Assembly: GCA_021776115.1 (NCBI GenBank)
Contig: JAJFGN010000001.1
Span: 62,001 to 126,000, forward strand
Reading direction: 5' to 3'
DNA length: 64,000 nucleotides
From: Kiloniellaceae bacterium
GTDB lineage: Bacteria > Pseudomonadota > Alphaproteobacteria > Kiloniellales > J153
Shown: piece by piece, positions 32,777 through 43,014 of the stretch
How positions within the stretch are numbered: position 1 is the first letter of the stretch
How the letters are laid out: each line of letters opens with the position of its first letter
Made by a program: the position numbers and the translations under genes
Notes under the pieces: model-generated
The model's input: the letters and a program-made list of their open reading frames with translations, nothing else
Database searches by the model: none
What the model was told of the DNA's origin: nothing

Positions 32777-33911
32777 GGCCCGCGAGCCGGGCTTGGACGA
32801 CTCCGCGGCCGCGCGCGCCGGCGCGATCCTGACCATCGACTTAGAAGCTATCAAGGACAACTACCGGCGTTTGCGCCAGGAGATACGACCGGTCACCTGT
32901 GCGGCCGTGATCAAGGCCGACGCCTATGGATTGGGCGCCGCGCGAGTCGCCCCGGTGCTCGCGAAGGCGGGCGCGCGAACTTTCTTCACCGCGACCCTGG
33001 ACGAGGCGGCCACGGTGCAGGCGTCGCTGGAAAAGACCCGGCCGTCGGCCGACATCTTCGTATTGAACGGGACCGGAGCGGGCCCGGTGGAGGCATTCAC
33101 CGCCCTGGGCGTCACGCCGGTGCTGAACAGCCTGGGAGAGGTCGAAACCTGGACAACCGCCGCAGGTGACGCGGGCCATACCCTGCCCGCCGCGCTTCAT
33201 GTCGACACCGGCATGAATCGGCTCGGTCTGCCGCACGGCGAACTGGAAACCCTGATCGCCGAGCCGGATCGACTGGCGGGGATCGAGCTGCGCTACATCA
33301 TGAGTCACCTGGCCTGCGCCGAGGAGCCGGGACACGAGCTCAACGGCACGCAGCTTCGCCTGTTCGAGGAAGCGCGGGCGCGCCTGCCGGCCGCGCCGGG
33401 CAGCCTGGTCAATTCCTCCGGCATCTTTCTGGGCGCGGACTATCACTTCGATCTCGCCCGCCCCGGCGCCGCTCTTTTTGGCGTGAACCCGACTCCGGAC
33501 AGACCAAACCCCATGAGCCAAGTGGTTCGCTTGCAAGGCAGAATCTTGCAGGTGCGCCAGATTGACGCTCCCCAGAGCGTTGGCTATGGTGCCACGCACC
33601 GCGTGTCGGGGGGCAGTCGAGTCGCGACCGTGGCGCTTGGCTATGCAGACGGGTTTTTGCGGTCTCTGTCGAACCGGGCCAGCGCTTGGATCGGCGATCG
33701 AAGGGTTCCAGTCATTGGACGAGTCTCGATGGATCTGATTACGCTCGACGTGACCGGCGTACCGGCCGGAGATGCGCATGTTGGCGGGCTCGTGGATTTG
33801 ATCGGCCCCGATCAGGATGTCGATACCCTGGCCGGCGCGGCAGGAACGATCGGATACGAAATCCTGACCTCGCTGGGGGCGCGTTATCATCGGGTATTCT
33901 TAGGCGGCTGA
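32769..33911 (+). CDS. alr: alanine racemase
   Basis: 380 residues. PLP Lys is residue 49 in AAVIKADAYGLGA; the second catalytic base Tyr is in SVGYGATHRVSGG near residue 275. Supplies D-alanine for peptidoglycan. Starts inside the end of dnaB and is followed 13 bp later by mlaE. Confidence 0.95.
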   Translation: MTEAREPGLDDSAAARAGAILTIDLEAIKDNYRRLRQEIRPVTCAAVIKADAYGLGAARVAPVLAKAGARTFFTATLDEAATVQASLEKTRPSADIFVLNGTGAGPVEAFTALGVTPVLNSLGEVETWTTAAGDAGHTLPAALHVDTGMNRLGLPHGELETLIAEPDRLAGIELRYIMSHLACAEEPGHELNGTQLRLFEEARARLPAAPGSLVNSSGIFLGADYHFDLARPGAALFGVNPTPDRPNPMSQVVRLQGRILQVRQIDAPQSVGYGATHRVSGGSRVATVALGYADGFLRSLSNRASAWIGDRRVPVIGRVSMDLITLDVTGVPAGDAHVGGLVDLIGPDQDVDTLAGAAGTIGYEILTSLGARYHRVFLGG

Positions 33912-33924
33912 CGGAACTCCTCAC

Positions 33925-34698
33925 ATGCCGATCTTGCAACCGATAGGCCGTACCTTTCTGATATTTCTCGCGACCGCCGGGCGTCTGAGTCTTTTTGCGG
34001 CCAACGGCCTGTCTCATAGCGTCAGGCCGCCCATTTATATGCGCCTGATCACCCGGCAAATGATCGATATCGGATATTACTCCCTGCCCGTGGACGGCTC
34101 GACCGCGATCTTCACCGGCATGGTCTTGGCCCTCCAAAGTTACACCGGCTTTGCCCGCTTCGCCGCTGAAAGCGCGATCCCCAACGTCGTCGTCGTGTCG
34201 ATCACGCGCGAGTTAGGTCCCGTCCTGGCTGGCTTGATGGTTGCCGGGCGGGTTGGCGCAGCGATGGCGGCCGAGATCGGCACCATGCGCGTGACCGAGC
34301 AGATCGACGCGCTCGACACGCTGGCGACCAACCCCTTCAAATACCTGGTCGCGCCGCGTTTGATCGCGGGTATCACGACGCTGCCGCTTCTAGTCTTCGT
34401 CGCCGACATCATTGGTGTATTCGGCGGCTATGTCGTCTCGATCTACAAATTGGGCTTCAACCCCTCCATCTATCTGAAAAACACGATCGACTTCGTGGAG
34501 GTGGAGGACGTGGCCTCGGGCCTGGTGAAGGCGGCGGTCTTCGGATTCTTGATCACACTTATGGGCTGCTATCACGGCTATAACTCCAAGGGCGGCGCGC
34601 AAGGCGTGGGCGCGGCGACCACCAACGCGGTGGTGTCGGCCTCGATCCTTATTCTCTGCTTCAACTACTTTATTACCGAGATGTTCTTCGCCCGATGA
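33925..34698 (+). CDS. mlaE: MlaE-family lipid ABC transporter permease
   Basis: 257 residues with five to six hydrophobic segments and family signatures FTGMVLALQSY, ITRELGPVLAGLMVAGRVGAAMAAEIGTM split over about residues 90-125, and EQIDALDTLATNPFKYLV. Part of the inner-membrane complex that moves phospholipid between inner and outer membranes. Overlaps mlaF by four bases. The MlaD and MlaC partners are not in the window. Confidence 0.92.
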   Translation: MPILQPIGRTFLIFLATAGRLSLFAANGLSHSVRPPIYMRLITRQMIDIGYYSLPVDGSTAIFTGMVLALQSYTGFARFAAESAIPNVVVVSITRELGPVLAGLMVAGRVGAAMAAEIGTMRVTEQIDALDTLATNPFKYLVAPRLIAGITTLPLLVFVADIIGVFGGYVVSIYKLGFNPSIYLKNTIDFVEVEDVASGLVKAAVFGFLITLMGCYHGYNSKGGAQGVGAATTNAVVSASILILCFNYFITEMFFAR

Positions 34699-35486
34699 GC
34701 CCACGGACAAACGGGGCGGCCCAGAAGATCCAGATCCGTGGCCTGCACAAATCGTTTGGCCCGAAGGTCGTGTTGGACGGCCTTGACCTCGATGTCGCCG
34801 TCGGCGAATCGGTCGTCGTCATCGGCGGCTCGGGAACCGGCAAATCGGTTCTGTTGAAGTGCATCCTGGGCCTTCTGACGCCGGACTCGGGCAGCATCAA
34901 GATCGATGGTGAGGAAGTCGTCGGCCTAGGCAGCAGGGATCGGGACCGCGTCCTGCGCAAGTTTGGGATGCTGTTTCAGAACGCCGCCTTGTTCGATTCG
35001 CTGCCGGTCTGGGAGAACGTTGCCTTCGGCCTCATTCAGGGGGAAGGCATGGACCGGACCGACGCCAAGAAAGTCGCGATCGAAAAACTGGCCGCGGTCG
35101 GTATGACCGCCGAGGTGGGCGAGCTTTCGCCGGCCGAGCTATCGGGCGGCATGCGCAAGCGCGTCGGTCTGGCGCGGGCGATCGCGACCGCGCCGGAGAT
35201 CATCTTTTTCGACGAGCCGACGACCGGCCTGGACCCCATCATGGGCGATGTGATCAACGACCTGATCGTCAAATGCGTGCAAGAGCTGGGTGCGACCACA
35301 CTGTCGATCACCCATGATATGGCGAGCGCGCGCAAGATCGCCCATAGGGTTGCGATGCTATACGACGGCAAGATCATTTGGGCCGGACCGGTCGCGAACA
35401 TCGACGGTTCAGGCAACGACTACGTCGACCAGTTTATCCACGGCCGCGCCGAGGGCCCGATCCAGATGCAGGTCCGCGCGGACTAG
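34695..35486 (+). CDS. mlaF: MlaF-family ABC transporter ATP-binding protein
   Basis: 263 residues. Walker A GGSGTGKSVLLK near residue 50, Q-loop GMLFQNAALFDSL near 95, signature AELSGGMRKRVGLARAIA near 155, Walker B IIFFDEPTTGLDP near 175 and switch His in SITHDM near 205. Energises the MlaE permease. Confidence 0.94.
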   Translation: MSPRTNGAAQKIQIRGLHKSFGPKVVLDGLDLDVAVGESVVVIGGSGTGKSVLLKCILGLLTPDSGSIKIDGEEVVGLGSRDRDRVLRKFGMLFQNAALFDSLPVWENVAFGLIQGEGMDRTDAKKVAIEKLAAVGMTAEVGELSPAELSGGMRKRVGLARAIATAPEIIFFDEPTTGLDPIMGDVINDLIVKCVQELGATTLSITHDMASARKIAHRVAMLYDGKIIWAGPVANIDGSGNDYVDQFIHGRAEGPIQMQVRAD

Positions 35487-35494
35487 GGTCGTCC

Positions 35495-35522
35495 TGGCCC
35501 ACAGGAGGTGGCCCACAGGAGG
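35495..35522 (+). repeat. perfect 14-bp tandem duplication carrying the radA ribosome site
   Basis: TGGCCCACAGGAGG occurs at 35495-35508 and again at 35509-35522, with no mismatch. Each copy contains AGGAGG. Only the second is near the radA TTG start. Confidence 0.9.
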
Positions 35523-35533
35523 CCGAAACTAAC

Positions 35534-37033
35534 TTGGCCAAGCTCCAACATCGGTATGTCTGTCAGACCTGCGGCGCGGTCACCGCGCGCTGGGGCGGGC
35601 GTTGCGACGCCTGCGGAGAATGGAACAGCATCGTCGAGGAAATTCCGCGCGAGGCCGCGCCGGGCGGACTCGGCAAGGCCAGCGGCAAAAGCAGCAGCCG
35701 GCGCACGGCACAGATCGAATTCGTTGGCCTGGAAGGCCCGACCCTGCGCGAGCCGCGCCGCCCGAGCGGCCTGGCGGAATTCGACCGGGTATGCGGCGGC
35801 GGGCTGGTACCCGGTTCCGCCGTTCTGATCGGCGGCGACCCCGGCGTCGGCAAATCGACCTTGCTCATCCAGGTTGCGGCGGCCCTAGGCGCCCCAGGGT
35901 CGGTGGGGCCGCCCATCGCCTATATTTCCGGTGAGGAAGCGGTCGAACAGTTACGCCTGCGCGCGCACCGCCTGGGCCTCGGCGCGGCACGCGTCGAACT
36001 GGCCGCCGCGACCTCGGTGCGCGACATCATGGCCAGCCTCGATACCGCAGAGCCGCCGCCTGCCGTGGTCGTCGATTCAGTCCAAACCCTGTATGTCGAT
36101 ACCCTGGAGTCGGCGCCCGGCACCGTGACTCAGGTGCGCGCCAGCGCCCAGGAGCTGATCCGCCTCGCCAAACGGCGCGGCTTCGCGCTCCTGCTGGTCG
36201 GCCATGTCACCAAGGACGGACAACTGGCCGGGCCTAAGGTCCTGGAGCACATGGTGGATACCGTTCTGACCTTCGAGGGCGAGCGTGGCCACCCCTTCCG
36301 GATCCTGCGCGCCAGCAAGAACCGCTATGGCCCGACCGACGAAATCGGGGTCTTCGAGATGGGCGATGACGGCCTGCGCGAGGTCGCCAATCCCTCGGCC
36401 CTGTTCCTGGCCGAGCGGCGCGGCAACGTGGCCGGCACCGCGGTGTTCGCCGGAATCGAGGGCACGCGGCCAGTTTTGGTTGAAATTCAAGCGCTTGCCT
36501 CTCCCTCGCCTCTGGCCACCCCGCGCCGGGCCGTGGTCGGCTGGGATACCGCCCGGCTGGCCATGGTCCTAGCGGTCCTGGAGGCGCGCTGCGGGCTGGT
36601 ATTCACGGGCAAGGAGGTCTATCTAAACGTGGCGGGCGGCCTGCGCATCGGCGAGCCGGCGGCCGACCTCGCGGTGGCGGCCGCCTTGATCTCGGCGGTC
36701 AGCGACGAGCCGGTGCCGGCAGGAACGGTGGTGTTCGGAGAGATCGGGCTGTCCGGCGAGGTACGGGCCGTGGGGCGGAGCGAGGCCCGCCTGAAAGAGG
36801 CGGCCAAGCTAGGGTTCGAGCGGGCGATAAGTCCGATACGCCGGGGCAGCGCCTCGGAACAGCGGGACAAGGGGCGGAACAAGGCCGGAAATGGTGACCG
36901 CAAAAAGGCGGCCCATCCGGGCCTGGAGATACAGGAGATCGCCCACTTGAACGATCTGATCGAAATACTGGCCCCGCAAGCGGCGCAGCGGATCGCCCGG
37001 CGGGCGGCGCGCGCGGCGGCGGACGTCGACTAG
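35534..37033 (+). CDS. radA: DNA repair protein RadA
   Basis: 499 residues from TTG 35534, chosen because AGGAGG lies 11 bases upstream and the zinc finger follows at once (CQTCG at 10-14, CDACG at 24-28). Walker A GGDPGVGKSTLLIQ near residue 100, the RadA-specific KNRYG motif near 265 (usual form KNRFG), and a C-terminal Lon-protease-like domain (GEIGLSGEVRAVGRSEARL). The tail is somewhat longer than in E. coli. It promotes branch migration in recombinational repair. Preceded by a duplicated ribosome site, 17 bp before cvpA. Confidence 0.94.
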   Translation: MAKLQHRYVCQTCGAVTARWGGRCDACGEWNSIVEEIPREAAPGGLGKASGKSSSRRTAQIEFVGLEGPTLREPRRPSGLAEFDRVCGGGLVPGSAVLIGGDPGVGKSTLLIQVAAALGAPGSVGPPIAYISGEEAVEQLRLRAHRLGLGAARVELAAATSVRDIMASLDTAEPPPAVVVDSVQTLYVDTLESAPGTVTQVRASAQELIRLAKRRGFALLLVGHVTKDGQLAGPKVLEHMVDTVLTFEGERGHPFRILRASKNRYGPTDEIGVFEMGDDGLREVANPSALFLAERRGNVAGTAVFAGIEGTRPVLVEIQALASPSPLATPRRAVVGWDTARLAMVLAVLEARCGLVFTGKEVYLNVAGGLRIGEPAADLAVAAALISAVSDEPVPAGTVVFGEIGLSGEVRAVGRSEARLKEAAKLGFERAISPIRRGSASEQRDKGRNKAGNGDRKKAAHPGLEIQEIAHLNDLIEILAPQAAQRIARRAARAAADVD

Positions 37034-37050
37034 GAGCCCTAGGGCCCGGT

Positions 37051-37743
37051 ATGGACAACCTGCCCATCAACGTGACCGATCTCACGATCCTCGTGATCCT
37101 GGGGCTCTCGGCCGCCTTTGCCTTTTTTCGCGGCTTCGTGCACGAGCTTCTGGCGATCGGCTCCTGGATCGGCGCCGGCGTGGTAACGCTCTACGGCTTC
37201 CCCGTCGCCCAGCCCGAGGCCCGCAAATATATCGGCTCGCCGCTGATCGCCGATATGGTGGCTGGTATCGCGGTATTCCTGATTGTCCTGATCGTGCTGT
37301 CGATCGCGACGCGGCTGCTCTCGCGCCGGGTGCGGGACAGCAGCCTGGGGCCGCTCGATCGCTCGCTCGGCCTCTTGTTCGGCGCGCTGCGCGGCGCGGT
37401 GCTCGTGTGCATCGCCTGGTTGATGTTGCTGTGGGTGGTGCCGCGCGAAGATCATCCCGATTGGATTACCGAGGCGCGCGGCCTGCCCCTGGTTGAAAGG
37501 GGTGGCGACCTTTTGACGCGTCTAATCCCCCGCAATCTCGGTGGCGACGCGGTACGGGCCGCGCAAATCGACAAACCGGGCAAGATCGCCGCCGACAGTT
37601 ATAAAGAACTGCTAAGCCCCAACACAAAGGGCAGCGTAATCAAAGAGAAGCCGGGATATAAAGGGGCGGAACGCGACGCCATGCAGCAGTTGATCGAAGC
37701 CGCCACGCAAGACAATACGACCGCCGAGGAAGCCGGACGATGA
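37051..37743 (+). CDS. cvpA: CvpA family membrane protein
   Basis: 230 residues with four hydrophobic segments in the first 135 residues: LTILVILGLSAAFAFFRGFV (signature FRGFVHELLAIGSWIGA), DMVAGIAVFLIVLIVLS, and LGLLFGALRGAVLVCIAWLM. The C-terminal 90 residues are soluble. CvpA is needed for colicin V export in E. coli and for envelope stability; its place before purF is the classic arrangement. Overlaps purF by four bases. Confidence 0.92.
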   Translation: MDNLPINVTDLTILVILGLSAAFAFFRGFVHELLAIGSWIGAGVVTLYGFPVAQPEARKYIGSPLIADMVAGIAVFLIVLIVLSIATRLLSRRVRDSSLGPLDRSLGLLFGALRGAVLVCIAWLMLLWVVPREDHPDWITEARGLPLVERGGDLLTRLIPRNLGGDAVRAAQIDKPGKIAADSYKELLSPNTKGSVIKEKPGYKGAERDAMQQLIEAATQDNTTAEEAGR

Positions 37744-39239
37744 TGCCGAGCCATCCCCTGGACCACCCCTTCCTCCGCGATCCCCCCTTCTTGCGCGATC
37801 CAGACGACGATAAACCGCGCGAGGAGTGCGGTGTGTTCGGCGTTTTCGGAGCCGAGGAAGACGCAGCGGCTTTAACGGCGTTAGGCTTGCACGCCCTGCA
37901 ACACCGCGGCCAGGAAGCCGCTGGAATGGTGAGCTTCGACGGCCAGCAATTTCATGCACACCGGGACCAGGGCCTGGTCGGCGACATCTTTGCCAGCGAG
38001 CAGGTCATGGCCCGCCTGGCCGGCCGCTTGGCGATCGGTCACGTGCGTTATTCCACCACCGGCGAAACGGCATTGCGCAACGTGCAGCCCCTCTTCGCCG
38101 ATCTTGAATTCGGCGGATTCGCTCTCGCCCACAACGGCAATCTGACCAACGCTTTCACCTTGCGCCAAGAACTCGTAAGCCGTGGATCGCTGTTCCATTC
38201 GACCTCGGACACCGAGGTTTTCATTCATCTCATGGCGACCTCCGCCAAAAAACCCGTTGTCGAGCGTTTGACCGACGCCTTGCATCAGGTCGAGGGCGCC
38301 TTCTCTCTGGTCGCGCTGACAGATTCCTGTGTCATCGGCGTACGCGATCCGCTCGGTGTCCGGCCCCTGGTCATCGGGCGCAAGGGCAAGACCCATATTC
38401 TCGCCTCGGAAACCTGCGCGCTCGACATCATCGGTGCGGAGTTCGTGCGCGAAGTCGCGCCGGGCGAGATGGTCGTGCTCGACGCCTCCGGGGTTCACAG
38501 CCTGCGCCCCTTCCCGGCGATGCGGCAGCGCTTTTGCGTCTTCGAGTACATCTATTTCGCACGTCCCGATTCATTGATCGAAGGCGCAAGCGTCTACGAA
38601 CGGCGCAAGCGGATCGGCGTTGAGTTAACCCGCGAGGCTCCGGTGCCGGCGGACCTGGTCGTTCCGGTGCCCGATTCCGGTGTGCCGGCCGCGATCGGCT
38701 ATGCCGAGGCCTCGGGTATCCCCTTCGATCTGGGCATCATTCGCAACCACTATGTCGGGCGCACCTTCATCGAACCGGCGCAACAGATCCGCAATCTGGG
38801 CGTCAGGCTGAAGCATAACGCCAACCGTGCGAGCCTGACCGGCAAGCGCGTCATCCTGGTCGACGACTCCATCGTGCGCGGCACCACCTCGGTCAAGATC
38901 GTGGAGATGGTACGCGCCGCCGGCGCGACCGAGGTTCACATGCGCATAGCCGCGCCGCCGACCGCGCATCCCTGCTTTTACGGCATCGACACGCCGGAGC
39001 CGAGCGAACTGCTCGCCTCGCGATTCGATGTTGAGGGAATGGCGGATCACATCGGGGTCGACAGCCTGGCCTTCATTTCCATGGACGGGCTGTACCGGGC
39101 GATGGACGAGCCCGGGCGCGACCCGGAACACCCGCAATTTTGCGACGCCTGTTTCACCGGCGAGTATCCGACCCGCCTGACGGACTCCGAAGGCACGGGG
39201 GAAGGCCGCCAGCTCTCCCTGCTGGCCGAGATGGCCTGA
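37740..39239 (+). CDS. purF: amidophosphoribosyltransferase
   Basis: 499 residues. The catalytic N-terminal Cys is residue 30 in [11 protein letters not shown], so a 29-residue propeptide would have to be removed; it contains a duplicated PFLRDP. Glutaminase features [13 protein letters not shown] and [12 protein letters not shown] motif [14 protein letters not shown] near residue 375. First step of purine synthesis, PRPP plus glutamine to phosphoribosylamine. The presence of a propeptide fits the Bacillus-type enzyme. Confidence 0.96.
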   Translation: MMPSHPLDHPFLRDPPFLRDPDDDKPREECGVFGVFGAEEDAAALTALGLHALQHRGQEAAGMVSFDGQQFHAHRDQGLVGDIFASEQVMARLAGRLAIGHVRYSTTGETALRNVQPLFADLEFGGFALAHNGNLTNAFTLRQELVSRGSLFHSTSDTEVFIHLMATSAKKPVVERLTDALHQVEGAFSLVALTDSCVIGVRDPLGVRPLVIGRKGKTHILASETCALDIIGAEFVREVAPGEMVVLDASGVHSLRPFPAMRQRFCVFEYIYFARPDSLIEGASVYERRKRIGVELTREAPVPADLVVPVPDSGVPAAIGYAEASGIPFDLGIIRNHYVGRTFIEPAQQIRNLGVRLKHNANRASLTGKRVILVDDSIVRGTTSVKIVEMVRAAGATEVHMRIAAPPTAHPCFYGIDTPEPSELLASRFDVEGMADHIGVDSLAFISMDGLYRAMDEPGRDPEHPQFCDACFTGEYPTRLTDSEGTGEGRQLSLLAEMA

Positions 39240-39388
39240 CGTCTGGCCCATCATCGCCCATAGTTCGGCCTCATTCTTCGAAAATTAAATACCGGGACCT
39301 CATGCTGAGTCTCTCTTACGCCGTGGCCATGGAAAGACATGACCGAACTGAACCCTCTTCAGGTGCCGCGCCAACGCACGGTACAGAT

Positions 39389-39892
39389 ATGTTGACTAAG
39401 TCGATCCGCGCCCTCGCGGCCCTGGCCGGGGCAGTCCTGCTATCGCAGTTCCCGGCCTTCTACGACCAGTATCTGCAACGCCTGGGCGGGCGGCTCGACC
39501 AGGCCCGTATCGAGATCGCGCGGATCGAGGACGCGGCGCGCCAGGAGCGCCTGAGCGTCGAGGCTTACGTCGCGGTGTTTCTGGGCGATGCAAAATCCCC
39601 CGTGCGCCGCCAGGGTCATGTCATGCAAGCGCAGCTCGGCGCGTTCACGGGCCTGGAAGCGGCCTTCGCCGCCTTGCGCGACGCCTCTACCGCGGCCCGG
39701 CCGCTGCGCTTCGCCAGCCACGTCGAAAACGATACCGCCCGCGCCGCCTTGGCGGATTTCCAGCCGGCCCTGCCGCTTGGCACCGAGGGTATGACCTACG
39801 CCCTTATCGGCATGCTAGGCGGCCTCCTGGGCGCCAGGATAAGCGGACGGGCAATCTCGGCCCTCGCGCGCCGGCGGCGGCGGGCAGCATGA
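39389..39892 (+). CDS. DUF2937 family membrane protein
   Basis: 167 residues from ATG 39389; earlier in-frame ATGs at 39302 and 39329 give unrelated residues. Hydrophobic N-terminal segment (LAALAGAVLLSQFPAFYDQY with QRLGGRLDQARIEI following, the family signature), a helical periplasmic middle and a second membrane segment near residue 140 (MTYALIGMLGGLLGARIS). Function unknown; typical of Alphaproteobacteria. Stop overlaps the SDR start by four bases. Confidence 0.8.
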   Translation: MLTKSIRALAALAGAVLLSQFPAFYDQYLQRLGGRLDQARIEIARIEDAARQERLSVEAYVAVFLGDAKSPVRRQGHVMQAQLGAFTGLEAAFAALRDASTAARPLRFASHVENDTARAALADFQPALPLGTEGMTYALIGMLGGLLGARISGRAISALARRRRRAA

Positions 39893-40614
39893 GCACACCA
39901 GCAACGCGGGGCGGCCGTCTGGCGGGCCGTATCGCCCTCGTCACCGGGGCCTCGCGCGGCATCGGTGCGGCGGTCGCGGCGCGTTTCGCGGCCGAGGGCG
40001 CGCAACTCATTCTGCTGGCCCGCACGGTCGGTGGGTTGGAGGAAACCGATGACGCGGTGCGGGCGGCGGGCGCCCCGAAGGCCCTGCTGGTGCCGCTCGA
40101 CCTGCGCGAGTTCGACGCCATCGACCAGCTCGGCGCCTCGCTTTACGAGCGCTACGGCAAGCTCGATGTCTTGGTCGGTAACGCCGGCATACTAGGCGAC
40201 CTGTCGCCGCTCGGCCACGTCAAACCCCAACGCTGGGCCGAGGTCATGGACGTCAACCTGACCGCCAACTGGCGCTTGATCCGCAGCCTCGACCCCCTGC
40301 TGCGGCGCTCGGATGCCGGGCGGGCGATCTTCGTCACCTCGGGCGCGGCCGCGGGGGCCCAAGCCTATTGGGGCCCCTACGCCGTCTCCAAGGCGGCATT
40401 GGAAACACTGGTCAAGACTTACGCGGCCGAGATCCAGAAAACCAACGTCCGCGCCAACATCCTCGACCCCGGCGTCGTGCGCACCGTCATGCGCGCCCAA
40501 GCCTTCCCCGGCGAGGACGCCGAGACCTTGCGCGCGCCCGGCGACATCACCGAGGCCTTCGTCGAACTGGCGGAAGCGGCGTGCGATAAGAGCGGCGAAG
40601 TGGTGTCGGCTTAA
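39889..40614 (+). CDS. short-chain dehydrogenase/reductase (SDR)
   Basis: 241 residues. NAD(P) motif TGASRGIGAAVAARF near residue 19, NAGI near 96, catalytic Ser in FVTSGAAAGAQAYWGPYAVS with Tyr-x3-Lys YAVSK near 165. Substrate unknown. Lies after purF and DUF2937, and the stop codon shares TTAA with the convergent gene at 40611. Confidence 0.9.
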   Translation: MSTPATRGGRLAGRIALVTGASRGIGAAVAARFAAEGAQLILLARTVGGLEETDDAVRAAGAPKALLVPLDLREFDAIDQLGASLYERYGKLDVLVGNAGILGDLSPLGHVKPQRWAEVMDVNLTANWRLIRSLDPLLRRSDAGRAIFVTSGAAAGAQAYWGPYAVSKAALETLVKTYAAEIQKTNVRANILDPGVVRTVMRAQAFPGEDAETLRAPGDITEAFVELAEAACDKSGEVVSA

Positions 40615-41477
40615 GTACCGCCCAGGAAGTCCTTGATCCAACGGCGGTAGTCGGCGTCGCGGGTTACCCGCTTCATCAGATCGCCGGAGGCGATGCCCGC
40701 GATCTCGGCCGGGGGCGTGCCGTCGCGCAAGGCCTTCAAGGTCGCGTGCGCGGCCGCGACGGCGGCCATGAAGGGCTGATGCCCCTGAAGACAGACGCGG
40801 GTCCGTGTCGTGCTCAGGTAGTCGAGATCCATAAGCTCCGGCCCCACGCCGCCGACGATGAGGGGCAGCTTCACAGCTTCCGACACCGCCTCAAGCTCGG
40901 CGCGGGTGCGCACACCGACCAGGAAAATCGCATCGACGCCCACCGCCTCGTAGGCCTTCACGCGCGCGAGCGTATCCTCCAGACCGGTCGCCGCCGTGGC
41001 GCTGGTCCGTCCAGCGATGACCAGCGAGGGATCGCGCCGGCCCGCGAGCGCGGCCTTCATCTTGCCCACGCCTTCCTCGAGCGCGATCAAACGCGATTTC
41101 CCGTCCGCGCCGAAGTCTCGCGGCAGCTGCGTATCCTCGATCGACAGCGCGGCGACACCCGCGGCCTCTAACTCCTCCACCGTGCGCTTTACGTTGAGCG
41201 CGTTGCCATAGCCGTGATCGGCGTCGACCAGCAGGGGCAGATTACCGGCGCGGCAAATTCGTTGAGCCTGCGCCGCGAACTCGCTCAAGGTCAGCACGAT
41301 GAGGTCCGGGGCGCCGAGAACCGTCATGGAGGCGACGGAGCCCGCGAACATACCCAGCTCGAAGCCGAGATCCTCGGCGATCCGCGCCGAGATTGGATCG
41401 AAGACAGAGCCCGGATGAACGCATCTGTCGCCACCCAGGACGACCCGAAACCGCTCGCGTCTTTCGCCAAATCGCAC
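40611..41477 (-). CDS. isocitrate lyase/PEP mutase superfamily, oxaloacetate decarboxylase-like
   Basis: 288 residues, TIM-barrel. Metal site DADHGYGNALN near residue 87 and acidic IEDTQLPRDFG near 116. The lyase Cys loop (KKCGH) of isocitrate lyase is absent, which matches the oxaloacetate decarboxylase group (PA4872 type): PGSVFDPISARIAEDLGFE at the N-terminus and the C-terminal RVTRDADYRRWIKDFL. It would convert oxaloacetate to pyruvate and CO2. Confidence 0.85.
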   Translation of the reverse strand: MRFGERRERFRVVLGGDRCVHPGSVFDPISARIAEDLGFELGMFAGSVASMTVLGAPDLIVLTLSEFAAQAQRICRAGNLPLLVDADHGYGNALNVKRTVEELEAAGVAALSIEDTQLPRDFGADGKSRLIALEEGVGKMKAALAGRRDPSLVIAGRTSATAATGLEDTLARVKAYEAVGVDAIFLVGVRTRAELEAVSEAVKLPLIVGGVGPELMDLDYLSTTRTRVCLQGHQPFMAAVAAAHATLKALRDGTPPAEIAGIASGDLMKRVTRDADYRRWIKDFLGGT

Positions 41478-41558
41478 GGGGCCAGCCTCTCAGCATGTAA
41501 GGGACCTTGCACGCTAGCGGCCGTCCAGGAGGACCGCAAGCGCGCTCCAGCGAACCGG

Positions 41559-42950
41559 CTAGCGCGGTTTGCGGGCGCGGCGATCCTTGGGCGCGTAGGG
41601 GTTGTCGCCCTTGCGCAAGTTGACGCGAATCGGTGTGCCCGGGAGGTCGAAATCCTCGCGCAGGCCGTTCTCCAGATAGCGCAGGTAGGAGTCCGGCAAA
41701 TCCTTGGGCCGGGAGCAGAAGACGGCAAAGGTCGGCGGCCGGGCGCTGGCCTGAGTCATGTAGCGCAGCTTGATACGCCGCCCGCCGGGCGCCGGCGGTG
41801 GATGGGCCTGGGTCATCGCGGCCAGCCAACGGTTGAGAACGGGGGTCGAGACCCGCCGGTTCCAGATCTCGTAGATATCGAGTACGGCATCGAGCAGGCG
41901 GTTCGTGTTCTCGCCCCTGAGCGCGGAGAGGGTAACGACCGGAATACCCCGCACGCGCGGCAGCGAGCGCTCCAGCCGGTCCCGGACCACGCTCATCGTC
42001 GCCTCGCGCTCGGCGCAGGCATCCCACTTGTTCACCGCGATGACCAGGGCCCGCCCTTCTTCGATCACATGGGCGGCAATGGTCAGATCCTGCTTTTCCA
42101 TCGGCATGCCGGCATCGACCATGAGGACCACGACTTGGGCATACTTGACCGCGCGTATGGTGTCGGCGGTCGAGAGCCTTTCCAATCCCTTGCCGACCCG
42201 CGACCGCCGGCGCAGGCCCGCCGTGTCGATCAGACGGATCGGATGGTTCTTGTAGGACCACTCGATGGCGATGGAGTCGCGGGTAATACCGGCTTCCGGG
42301 CCGGTCAGCACACGCTCGTCGCCCAGCAGGCGATTGACCAAGGTGGACTTGCCGACGTTAGGGCGGCCGACGATGGCCAACTGCAGAACGCCGGTGTCCG
42401 GCTCAGGTTCCTCACCCTCCGCCTCAAACGTTTCTTCTTGCGGTTCCGCCTCGAGCTCTTGAAGCCTATCCTTGAGAGCCTCGTGAAGATCGGCTAGGCC
42501 CAGACCGTGCTCGGCCGAGAGGGCTACCGGCTCTCCCAGGCCGAGTGCAAAGGCCTCCGCCGCGCCAGCCTCGGCCGCAGCGCCTTCGCACTTGTTAGCA
42601 ACCAGGATGACCGGGGTCGCTGACCGGCGCAGCAGATTGGCGAAATGCCGGTCGAGGGGCGTTAGCCCGGTCCGCGCGTCGATCAGGAGCAAGGCAACGT
42701 CCGCCTCGGCCAAGGCGCGCTCACTCTGCGCGCGCATACGCCGCTCCAAGGCGTCCTCGGCGGCTTCCTCCAGCCCGGCGGTGTCTATCACCGTGAAGTC
42801 CAGATCGTAGAGGTGCGCCTGACCCTCGCGCCGATCCCGGGTCACCCCCGGTTCCGGCGCGACCAAGGCCAGGCGCCTGCCCACCAGGCGGTTGAACAGG
42901 GTGGATTTACCGACGTTCGGCCGGCCCAGGATGGCGAGAGTAAAGCTCAT
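41559..42950 (-). CDS. der: ribosome-biogenesis GTPase Der
   Basis: 463 residues from ATG 42950; the 15-codon extension to 42995 is rejected because the conserved [17 protein letters not shown] begins here. Two tandem G domains: GRPNVGKST at residue 9 and again near 197 ([17 protein letters not shown]), with DTAGL, NKCE and NKWD motifs, followed by a KH-like domain ending KDRRARKPR. Needed for 50S assembly. Between bamB (64 bp) and the lyase-family gene. Confidence 0.95.
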   Translation of the reverse strand: MSFTLAILGRPNVGKSTLFNRLVGRRLALVAPEPGVTRDRREGQAHLYDLDFTVIDTAGLEEAAEDALERRMRAQSERALAEADVALLLIDARTGLTPLDRHFANLLRRSATPVILVANKCEGAAAEAGAAEAFALGLGEPVALSAEHGLGLADLHEALKDRLQELEAEPQEETFEAEGEEPEPDTGVLQLAIVGRPNVGKSTLVNRLLGDERVLTGPEAGITRDSIAIEWSYKNHPIRLIDTAGLRRRSRVGKGLERLSTADTIRAVKYAQVVVLMVDAGMPMEKQDLTIAAHVIEEGRALVIAVNKWDACAEREATMSVVRDRLERSLPRVRGIPVVTLSALRGENTNRLLDAVLDIYEIWNRRVSTPVLNRWLAAMTQAHPPPAPGGRRIKLRYMTQASARPPTFAVFCSRPKDLPDSYLRYLENGLREDFDLPGTPIRVNLRKGDNPYAPKDRRARKPR

Positions 42951-43014
42951 GTCGATATCATTCGGCCAAAGGGCGCGGTATCGGCCGAGGGGCATGCCCG
43001 CGAGCCGCCGGGCG

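Noticed and set aside
32841..33890. 349-codon minus-strand frame opposite alr
   Set aside because: Shadow of alanine racemase, no recognisable motif.
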